The notes under the pieces are model-generated. The model worked only from the letters and a program-made list of their open reading frames with translations. It was not told where the DNA came from and ran no database searches. Made by a program: the position numbers and the translations under genes. 64,000 bases of DNA from Amoebidium appalachense (lineage: Eukaryota > Ichthyosporea). The stretch covers positions 5,022,001 to 5,086,000 of the forward strand of contig CAVNZM010000017.1 of the NCBI GenBank assembly GCA_963693365.1, in the 5' to 3' direction. Of this stretch, positions 44,121-64,000 are shown piece after piece (position 1 is the first letter of the stretch; every line of letters begins with the position of its first letter).

Positions 44121-45343
44121 TCTTCTTCCGGCACCGACTGTACCCTTGCTAGGGTGCCGCTAGTTAGAATGGTGCATTCAGCCATGTAAGCTATGTATGT
44201 AACACTACTGTACTTTCCCCACACATTACTACTAATACGGTACACACTTAGGCCAGGAGTTTTGCCCCAGCCTCTCTATTGGGGAGCCTCGAGCTCCTGG
44301 GCCTCCCCTCCAACCAAAACCTGTCAGATAGATTTGACTATAAACATGTGTATGCGGACTCTCACCGGGTTTAAATAACTAGTAGTACGTTGCGTCACGA
44401 TTTGTGCTGTGCAGTGAGGCGAAAATGTTTGCCAGAAACGTAGTTTTTTTTTTTTTTTTTTTTTTTTGAGGGGGGGGGGGGAGGGGGGGGAAGAGGAGGG
44501 GGGGGGGGGGGGGGCTCACCACCGCCCCCGGACCGGTCCCGCTGCAGCAGCTGCAGGTGGATCCCCTTCCAAAAGCAAAGAGGAGGAGGGGAAGGGGGGG
44601 GGGGGGAGGGGGGGGGGGGGGGGGGGGGGGGGGAGGGGGGGGAGGGGAAGGAGGAGGAGGGGTACGGGGGGAGGGTGTTCACACAGGGTCACACGTGTAC
44701 ATATATCCGGGCTGTAAAATTTAATTATCGATCTATGATGATATTGCGAGTGCTTGCCAACCTGGCGTATGTATTTACACTGTCCTCTAAAAGGGCCAAT
44801 GTTACATTAGGGCTGAGCCCATTGCTATCTATTCCTTTTCGCCGGATTGTATCATAGCACACCATGCTACACAACAATATGGAGTATCGCCGCTCCCCCC
44901 CCCCCCCCCCCCCCCTCTCAAATCCGGGGTCTCCCCCCCCCCCCTCCCCCTCCTCTCCCTCTCGGAGGGAGGCCGGGGGGAGGAGGGGAGGCCCCCCCCC
45001 CCCCCCTCAAATCCGGGGTCTCCCCCCCCCCCCCTCCCCTCCCTCTCCCTCTCGGAGGGAGGCCGGGGGAGGGAGGGAGGCCCCCCCCCCCCCCCCTTCA
45101 AATCCGGGGTCTCCCCCCCCCCCCCCCCCTCCCTCCTCTCCCTCTCGGAGGGAGGCCGGGGGCAGGGGGGAGGGGAGGGGAGGGGGGGGGGTGTTACTTA
45201 CCCCTGTGCTCAATTTGAGGCCGGGAGAGGTCGCTGAAGGGAGGGGGAGTCGGACTCGGGGGGGGAATGGGAGGGACACCAATATGTAATCTGGGAAAAT
45301 AGATGCAAGTTTCACTGAGGAAGGATTTCAATGTTTCACCTTT

Positions 45344-45374
<31 letters not shown>

Positions 45375-46022
45375 CCCTCCCCCCCATCTGGCAAACTGAT
45401 ATGATAACCGAAAAAATTTAAAGGGAATCTCGGTCCCAATCAAATGGCTCAAAATGGTTAAAAAGGAATTCGGCATTATCACTGTTTGGCCCTATGCCTC
45501 CTCTTGTTTACATCCAGTAATGTGCGGCGCGTGTGGGGGCAGCTGCCGCTGTGGTATTGTCATTGACGATTTGCATCCCGCATGTCTTGCATTATTTTTT
45601 TTGATTTTCAAGCACTGTTTTTACACCGCCGTCCTAGGCCTTTTGATGGGTACCAGCTCCAGGCAACCAACTCTACCAATCGCACCGTGACATCGAGCCC
45701 GTGTTTACGGTACAGACACACGTGTTTTACCATTACAGAATGACGTGTTTGTGTATCATAATGTGTGTGTCTCCCGAGGTTCCGTGTGTCACAGTGTACA
45801 CTTTCAGGCGTAGGTATGTGCGCGCATGTTTTCGTTGTATTTAGTTTGCTGTATATCTCGTCACTGATTTGTGTGGATGACGGTGGGCCAGGTGGCACCT
45901 AGGCCTTGTCAATGAGCAACATGTGTTTTGTGAATCCAGATGTGTTCATCTATTTTGTTATCCCAGGTGGAAAGCGGGGTCTTTGGGGAAGTTTTTTTTT
46001 TTAAAATTAAGAAAAATTGTGT

Positions 46023-46067
<45 letters not shown>

Positions 46068-46181
46068 AAGGGGGGAGGGGGTGGGGGTGGGGGTGGGGCC
46101 GGTGTGTGTGTGTGTGTGTGGGGGGGGGGGGGTAAAAGAGGGAGAGTGGAAACTTTATCGAAATTGCTCTACAGCTGCTGG

Positions 46182-46217
<36 letters not shown>

Positions 46218-46600
46218 CCGGCCTCATCCACCCCTTCTCCCGGAAGCAAGGGGGGACCCACTCGGGGAGCCTGGGGTGGCCAAGTCGCCTCTCCGATATT
46301 ATTAGCTCCGCTCCCCAAGCTAACCTCGGGTGAGGGGGGGGAGAAAGCCAGGAACCCACCAATCAGTCCCGTGCCCCCCCACCGCTGCAAATGACCTCTC
46401 TAAACCCTGCACCCACCCACCCATTGTACATCGACTTCTTACATTCGTTCCAACCAGGGCTTCAAATTGGGGACACTGTTTACTGTTCTCACTGTGTTCG
46501 TGTGTAAGCGCGGGTGTTGTGTGTGACAATGTGTGTGTGATTTGTTGCATGTGTGTGTGTTTGTGTGTGTGTGTGCTTGCCAAATGGTAAGTTCTCCACT
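44121..46600. other. Intergenic, repeat patches, no gene
   Basis: Poly-T/G-rich block at 44443-44670, unique sequence to 44890, a three-unit minisatellite at 44896-45190 (listed separately), poly-C at 45343-45370, unique sequence 45400-45960, GT/poly-G at 46018-46130, poly-C at 46187-46214. No exon series recognised. Confidence 0.5.
44896..45190. repeat. About 90-bp minisatellite, three units with internal dyad
   Basis: Each unit has poly-C, CAAATCCGGGGTCTC (starting 44919, 45008 and 45099), poly-C, then CCTCTCGGAGGGAGGCCGGG and a G-rich end. The CCCTC...GAGGG part is an internal dyad, and C-rich and G-rich halves in one unit could pair. Confidence 0.9.
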
Positions 46601-46694
46601 GATAGTTATTTGTGTGCGCAGTGCAAAGTTTACATCGTGCTGTTTGGACGAAAGCCAACAATTTGAGCGATTCCACCATGCCGCAGGTGTGTGT

Positions 46695-46732
<38 letters not shown>

Positions 46733-46752
46733 GTGTAGGTGTGTGTGTGTGT

Positions 46753-46830
<78 letters not shown>

Positions 46831-47349
46831 CGCGCGTGTGTGTGACTGAGTGTGCTCGTGCGTGCGTGCGTGCGTGTGCGTGTGTGTGTGCGTGCGTGCG
46901 TGTGTGCGTGCGTGCGTGCGCGTGTTTGTGTGTGTGCGTCGGTGGGGTGTGTGTGTACGTGCACGCGCGTGCGTTTGTGTGGCCACAACGGTCAAGTAGA
47001 CAATGTGTACATGCAGTCCCATGGGTGTGCCTATTCATGATATTAGTCTCTGACTCAGGACGGTCGGCCTCCAAGTAACGTTGCTCGTGCGTGGCACCCC
47101 GTCTGTTCGTTTTCTGTGGCGCTTGTGTGTGCATGTATGTGCTTGTACGTGGCAATGCTCCGGGGATGCGTGCATGGCATGTGTATGCATATGTATCCGT
47201 CAGAAAGAAAGAGAGGGTGCTTGCCCATGGGGTTGGGGGGGGGGGGGGGGGAGGGGATGGGGAGGAGAGGGTGAGCCGCCCATAAGAGAGGCGCCTTGCT
47301 CCTCCCTTCCCCCTCCCCCTCTTCCCATTTGCAACTACCCTGTTCACCG

Positions 47350-47383
<34 letters not shown>

Positions 47384-47451
47384 CCCCCCATCGATGTCCC
47401 TCTTTCTTCCCTCCGTTTCAAAACTGGCAGGCCTCCATTTCACCGATTGCA

Positions 47452-47484
<33 letters not shown>

Positions 47485-47928
47485 TGCGTGTGTGTGTGTG
47501 TGTACATGTGTGTGTGTGTGACTCTGTGAGTTCATACGTATTGATCGATAATCATGAGGTTTTGCACGTGTTTGCTTCGAGGGCCATGCACGTGCACACT
47601 CAAGTGATGTGGAGCAGTGGCAGAAGTGCACAGTAATGAGGGAAGGGGGTTGTTTACACTTCAAGTTGTTGCAAGGGCTGGCATCCAGGGGTCACCGTGA
47701 GGGATTCCGGCACCGTGCGTGCAGACGTATGAGGGCCTCATCATCCGACCCCAGCGGCCCGGAAGGATATCGCTGGCTGCACGTGCACCGTATTGTCGTA
47801 CAGTAGGAGCTCGAGGTCTAGGTTGGGAACTTGGGACCAGTTGCGATTTGGGGGTCATCCAGGAAAAGGGGGGGACTGGGTGGGTGCTGGGTGGGTGCAC
47901 ATTGGGAGGGTGGGCCCAGTGGGTTCAA

Positions 47929-47959
<31 letters not shown>

Positions 47960-48927
47960 GGGGGGGAAGGGGGAGGGGAGTGGGGGTGGGTGGGGAGGGT
48001 GGGGGGGGATCGGAGGGGGGGGAGGACGGGAGGGGGGAGTGGAGGCACTGCTGCCGCAGCGCCACCTGGTCAGCCAGTCACAGTGGCCGACGTGCAAGCC
48101 TTGCGCCACATGTGTACACGTGCACGTGAAGACATGACTTAGTGTGTGTGCCACGTGCACGTGGCCACATGGACCAGTGTACAACGATGGGTCACCGGGC
48201 CCGGATCGATGGCAACGGCACACGATCAATCACAGTTTTGGGGGATCCACGGTCACACGGTAAGAATGCTACATTGAATTCCAAAGCGGATCAAAAAAAA
48301 AAAAAAAAAAAAAAAAAACACGCACATGCTATCACGCAAATATGACCGCCTTGGTAAAAACTGCCAAGTGCGAAGGCCTCTGCACCTACAAAATCAAGTC
48401 ATAGGAAGACTGCTTTCTATAGGCTCAAAGTAAAGGCCAAAATCCACACCCCGTAACATCCGGGTGTCCCAGAGTCTATGACAGTTGACAGTGCGGCTAC
48501 GTACTGTATCTATTATTTTTTGAAACACGCAAAATGGAGTCTTGGGAGATATTTACCTTTCTATTGTCCAATCTATAATGCTTAAATTATTGCTTTTGCA
48601 TTCCTTTGGGCTCTTTGTGTTCAGTGATTGGTTCCGCCGCCATCACCTTATCTCTCCAGCGTTTCGCGCGAAACCGGATGGGCCGGGACCCTCCCACTGT
48701 GTCCCACAACTGCGACGCAAAACCACAAGAAAAACGCGTCACGGTGTGTTTTAGTAACTCTGCTTTCAGTTTCGTCCACACAACCAGCGTTTTGTCTGTG
48801 TCTGTAACCTATTGCTTTCAGACAACAAATCTCCCATTCGATTGAAGACGGTGCCCTTACGCAAAATACGCTCACACAACGACTTCCCAACACAGCTCCG
48901 TTCATTTTTTTGTACCCACAACCAACC
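46601..48927. other. GT/AC-rich region, possible small plus-strand exons, upstream flank of 48928 gene
   Basis: (GT)n and (GTGC)n arrays cover 46688-46980, a C tract lies at 47352-47380, GT at 47451-47520 and a G-rich block at 47930-48040. Two short stretches look exon-like on plus: 46620-46686 (bordered by GCAG and GTGTGT) and a frame ending DPSGPEGYRWLHVHRIVVQ at TAG 47804-47806. They are not linked by phase to anything, so I do not call a gene. Poly-A at 48294-48318. The sequence 48540-48927 is unique and probably holds the promoter of the next gene (an ATTGG box lies at about 48625). Confidence 0.4.
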
Positions 48928-49467
48928 ATGAAGTCCACACGACTATTTGCTGCTTTGTTTGCCTGTGGGACACCCTACGCTCTCGCAGCATCAACACACA
49001 TGCAGCCTAGCAACACATGCATCGAGTATTGCGCAGACCGACAAAACATGGACGCCAGAGCCCTCTGCGTGAAGGACTGCATGACGACGAGCCTGGAGAG
49101 ACGAATGGAGAAGCCCGAGGAACCAGAAGAGCATGAGCTGGCTTCAGGAGATGTAGCTGATGATGATGATGACGAAGAAGAGCTGTCGAAGGAGGCACAA
49201 GAGTGGGCTGCCTCAAATACGGAGCCAAATGATGAGGATGCTAGCGATAGTGAGGATCCGGAGGATGAGGAAGAAGAAGAAGGAGTCGAAGGGGATGAGG
49301 ATGAAGCCGAACCACGGGCTCACGGTGTGGCGAGAATAGGGTTTGCTTTGAATGGGGCAAAGGTTGACAGCAGCTGCGTGAGTGAGTGCAAGGATGAGCC
49401 GGATAGGGACTGGTGCATGGAGAAGTGTGCGCTGTTGCATGCACACTTGAAGGGCAAGAAAGAGTAG
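48928..49467 (+). CDS. Secreted acidic protein with two CX3C pairs, 179 residues
   Basis: I do not recognise the family. I start at ATG 48928 (ACCATGAAG) rather than the in-frame ATG at 48910 because the former gives a standard signal peptide: MKSTRLFAALFACGTPYALA with a likely cut after ALA. Mature residues about 30-55 hold CIEYC...CVKDC, two CX3C motifs 11 residues apart. A long acidic linker (Asp/Glu runs such as DVADDDDDEEEL and EDPEDEEEEEGVEGDEDEAE) follows. The C-terminus holds a second set, CVSEC...CMEKC, 8 residues apart, and ends HLKGKKE. Paired CX3C motifs form helical hairpins with two disulfides in known families. One exon, stop TAG at 49467. The lysine-rich end is not a perfect ER-retention signal (no KDEL). 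Role unknown; an acidic calcium- or cation-binding secretory protein is one guess. Confidence 0.8.
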   Translation: MKSTRLFAALFACGTPYALAASTHMQPSNTCIEYCADRQNMDARALCVKDCMTTSLERRMEKPEEPEEHELASGDVADDDDDEEELSKEAQEWAASNTEPNDEDASDSEDPEDEEEEEGVEGDEDEAEPRAHGVARIGFALNGAKVDSSCVSECKDEPDRDWCMEKCALLHAHLKGKKE

Positions 49468-50283
49468 AACGTGTACGTGTCGTGCCTCCCAACGGAGAGA
49501 ATGGCAACATCAGCTACCGGGTGATACAACAGCGTCAGTCACTCAACACGCAGTGAGCGAGTTTTTTTTTCGAATATCATAAGCAATCAGTGTTTTGTTT
49601 TTAGTTGATGTATATTTTGTTTTTTTGAAGTGCCAGCAGCCACCTAGTTATTCACCAAGTGACCACCACATACAGTTTTTTGGACACTGTTTAAAAAGTG
49701 AGCAAGGCAAGGCAAAGCAAAGCAAGGGAAAAAAAAAGCGTACAATGTAACTTGGGGAACAAGTTTATGATGTTATGTAAGTTGAATGTGGTTGCCATTT
49801 TTTAATCTCACATCGAGTTTATCCTTTTTTAATCATCAAGTTGATGACCTGAACCGTTTGTGCATGCATGTACTTGCTCCAGCGAATGTTCCAGTTCCTA
49901 ACCACTAGAAGATCAGTTCACCCGTGCATCTTTTTGGCCAATTGAAAACCACACTACTAATAACACGATTTTTTTTTTGTTCCATATGTTTTGTTATATA
50001 TTTTGTGCCATATATTATCTTGCTGATGTAAAAAACTCTTCGTTTCTCAGCTGCAATGCAAGAGTACAATACCAACTCTGCTTAACCCGTGCACCCTATA
50101 GTGTTGACTGAAAACCCCCACCGGCAAAAAGCTACGAGTGGGAGTACATTTGCACATGCCCACCAACAAACAACCCCCTCCACACAACCACATACAGGAA
50201 GCGCGCACACACAGCCGCAGGTTCCACACAACAGACACACCTTTTGTACATGTAGACTGGCACACAATCATGTACAAAGTTTG

Positions 50284-50383
<100 letters not shown>

Positions 50384-50470
50384 AGCAATCAGGGATTCCA
50401 ACATGTGCACTGCACACGCACGGTGACAAATGCAAACATACATGTACACGCACCCACACACACACACACA

Positions 50471-50535
<65 letters not shown>

Positions 50536-50740
50536 AACACACACACACAAAGTATCCCACTCATGCATTCACTACGGTTGTAATTACCGTATGTACGTAA
50601 TACTATACCACCTGCAATATATACACCTAAGCTGGAGACAGACTTTTCGTGCCCGAAATTTTGATGCATGCAGGTGGCCGGGTCGTGAGGTGCCGCCAAT
50701 ATGAGCCAATGTGTGCGTGCGGGGGGTTTTTTTTTTTGCT

Positions 50741-50789
<49 letters not shown>

Positions 50790-50949
50790 GTCTGCATTGG
50801 AGGCACTGCCTCAGTGGCTAAACAGACGGGTAATTGATCCCGACAGACAGCCTGTGACACATTAAAACACACACACACACACACACACACATGTACACAC
50901 ATGTGCTAAACGCACACACACACACATGTACACACATGTGCTAAACGCG

Positions 50950-50980
<31 letters not shown>

Positions 50981-51554
50981 AGTCAAACACATTAATTGCC
51001 ACAGACACACACCCACACACCCACACACAACCACACCAACACCCACACATGTGCACGTCCACACCCACACCCCCAAACACACAAGCCCACACCCACACCC
51101 ATGCACCCACACAAATATGACACTGAACTCGATGACTTGAAATGATCTCCTTTTTTAGGCACCACGAGCGCCATACAAAGGATTCAGTAATCCCGGGGAA
51201 ACATAGCCTTCTTTAAGGAGGGTTTACTACCACGGACCTACATTGAACAGATGCATTATAAAATCATACTCAGCAAATTCTAGGAGATGTAGTACCTTCA
51301 CACCATATCCAGAAAAACAAACATGGAAACTCAAACACGTCATTTCACTGTTGATCAATTCCATTACTCAAACATGTCATTTCACTGTTGATCAATTTTA
51401 TTTATCATCAGCCCTCGTTCCTCCGCAAAATCTATCTTGGGGCATACAGACAATTATCGAAAACTACAGGCGCCCTTCTCCCTGCTCCCGCTGTTTACAA
51501 CTACCAAATGTTATTTTAACTGTTTACGCAGTCAAAAACACTGAAAAGCCCCTT

Positions 51555-51601
<47 letters not shown>

Positions 51602-51765
51602 CAAAAAGGAGCTACGGAGATGTGCAGAAACGCATGTAGGTTTTGTTTTAAACACGAAGTTACTGAAGATGAAAAACACGGCGGCATCAACACTTTGCTT
51701 CTCGTGTTTTCGTGTTTAGGCTTCTCTGCGCACGATGGACAGCTCGATCATGCCGTCTCCCACCT

Positions 51766-51965
51766 GGGGGGGGAGGGGGGGGGGGGGGGGGATGGGGGTT
51801 TAGATTCGCCAAAGAATATGGAGGACATATTTATAACGTACAACACAATGCTGAATGCAAACCGCATGCAAATAATTTGAACGAGTATGCAAAACAAGCA
51901 GAGCTTATTCTCAGGGACCGTCCAAGGCATCCACAGTACCCGAGTTTCGACCCATGCTCAACCCC
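51766..51965 (+). repeat. Diverged copy of the poly-G-headed repeat
   Basis: Poly-G, then a body with ATGCTGAATGCAAACCGCAT, CAAGCAGAGCTTATTCTCAG and CATCCACAGTACCCGAGTTT, in the same order as the better copies, ending at poly-C. Confidence 0.7.
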
Positions 51966-52224
51966 CCCCCCCCCCTCCCCCCCCCTAGCGGGGGTGTTAG
52001 AATGCAGGCAAACAATCATTTTTGTCCCAACTCATGCACAAATAGACCATCGGAAGTAGAGGAGCCGTGGTGTGTAATATGCATAGAGCAGGCAGCTTGA
52101 GTGCAGGATAAAAAAAACAAACAAGCAAAACAAACAAACAAACAAACAAACAAAGAAACAAACAAAAACAGCACTACACTGGATTGTGTGTGCGCGCGCC
52201 GCGCTGAGGAGGAGGCGATTTTAG

Positions 52225-52545
52225 AGAGCGGAACACGGCACTATGGACAACTACACGATGAGAAACACGGTGCAGGACACGAGCAAAGGCAAACATTCAA
52301 GTACACAACATCTGCAACACGGGCAGTATGCTGCATAAGCGAACAGGGCGGGGGGGGGGGGGGGGAGGGGGAGGGGGGGGGGGGGGGGGGTTTGAATGCG
52401 TCAAAAAGTACGAAGTACACAAGAACAAACGGATAACACGATGCAGAATGCAAGCCATACATAAAGAGTATGCATAATAAGCAGAGCCCATCCTCAGGGG
52501 GGGCCCACGTCATCCACAGTACCCGAGTTTCGACCTATTCCCGGG
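52225..52545 (+). repeat. Long copy of the poly-G-headed repeat
   Basis: This copy has an extra 5' part (GTGCAGGACACGAGCAAAGG, CAAACATTCAAGTACACAAC) shared with the minus copy at 4466-4770. After poly-G it has TTTGAATGCGTCAAAAAGTA, the AGCAGAGCCCATCCTCAGGG box and the CACAGTACCCGAGTTTCGAC box. From TTTGAATGCG to GAGTTTCGAC it is almost identical to copies at 58678 and 59336. Confidence 0.85.
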
Positions 52546-52648
52546 GGGGGGGGATTTCTCCGTCCGTTTTGTTTGTGTGCTTGCATCAGTGTGCATGTGC
52601 ACGCATGGATGTTCATGCAGGTGCATGCACACGTCCTCAATTGCTGTC

Positions 52649-52810
52649 TATGCCGGCATAACCAAGCTATAAGTGAAGTAAGTGTTTGTTTATGCGGCAA
52701 AACGAAGCTATGAGTCAAATGTTTGTTTATGCCGGCATAACCATGCTCCTAATAGTGAAGTATGTGTATCTTTATGCCGGCATAATAATGCTAGTACTTA
52801 ATGTGTCTGC

Positions 52811-52823
<13 letters not shown>
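52649..52823. repeat. Five spaced palindromes TATGCCGGCATA
   Basis: The 12-base palindrome TATGCCGGCATA occurs at 52649, 52728, 52773 and 52812, plus a damaged copy at 52690 (TATGCGGCAAAA). Spacing is about 40-45 bp, with AAGCTA/ATGCT and GTGTTTGTT in the spacers. The array starts within the last codons of the isoleucyl-tRNA synthetase reading frame. Confidence 0.9.
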
Positions 52824-63598
<10,775 letters not shown>

Positions 63599-63721
63599 CT
63601 GCCGGAAGGTATGTGGTTGGTCACGTGCACACACGATGGAACAATTTGTTTTGGTGCACGTTTCATTCCCAGACACGCTTGTTCTTTCTCCCTCCTATCG
63701 ATACTCTTGTTTCCCTCCCCC

Positions 63722-63761
<40 letters not shown>

Positions 63762-63802
63762 AAAAACAAAAAACAAAAAAAAACACAACCGCACACATTC
63801 AC

Positions 63803-63885
<83 letters not shown>

Positions 63886-64000
63886 CCCTGGTGGTATCGG
63901 TACGAATATACGTGTGTCGAGTGTATCAACATATACAACACCACCAATCCAACTGTCATTATAATCACACACACACACACACACACACATACATACACAG
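63599..64000. repeat. Intron at right edge: poly-C/A and (GT)n
   Basis: Poly-C/A-rich 63717-63784, (GT)n 63804-63884, AC at 63966-63988. The upstream exons of IleRS are beyond the window. Confidence 0.9.

Overview
This is a window of nuclear DNA from an intron-dense eukaryote. The evidence is spliced genes with GT-AG introns, a BEACH-WD40 protein of the FAN/NSMAF family, a cytosolic isoleucyl-tRNA synthetase and a eukaryotic ribosomal protein eS1. I cannot name the organism. A unicellular relative of animals or another protist with a repeat-rich genome would fit. Microsatellites ((AC)n, (GT)n, (CT)n) and long homopolymer C/G tracts take up an unusual share of the sequence, and most of the long open frames they create (poly-His/Thr, poly-Cys/Val, poly-Pro, poly-Gly) are not genes.

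Layout. 473-18013 (+): 24 exons of a FAN/NSMAF homologue, missing its N-terminus; every exon junction keeps frame and together they give 809 residues. 18014-20669: microsatellites, then an upstream region. 20670-22238 (+): an intronless 522-residue membrane protein I do not recognise. 22239-31700: mostly noncoding, with a 41-bp minisatellite, hairpins and one doubtful 39-codon ORF. 32111-33770 (+): the 3' end of a non-LTR retrotransposon, with two inverted relatives at 41.1-43.6 kb. 35400-40501 (-): a complete six-exon eS1/RPS3A gene of 259 residues whose first coding exon is only ATGG. 43803-44120: a foldback element. 48928-49467 (+): a secreted acidic protein with paired CX3C motifs at both ends. 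52811-63598 (-): the last 15 exons of cytosolic isoleucyl-tRNA synthetase, from just before KMSKR to the C-terminus.

The most interesting signal is not a gene. In all three multi-exon genes, at five separate exons, the intron just upstream carries a tandem array whose unit contains a copy of that exon's own 3' splice site plus the first bases of the exon (NSMAF exon at 6842; eS1 exon at 37574; IleRS exons at 53904, 57358 and 60058). In eS1 the copies become more diverged with distance from the real exon. Other genome-structure signals are: poly-C on the sense strand just after many 5' splice sites in the two long genes; a poly-G-headed interspersed repeat lying antisense to its host gene in every clear copy; and microsatellites serving as the pyrimidine tract or acceptor of real introns.

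The two translation genes (eS1, IleRS) and the FAN homologue have no evident functional link; their proximity looks incidental.
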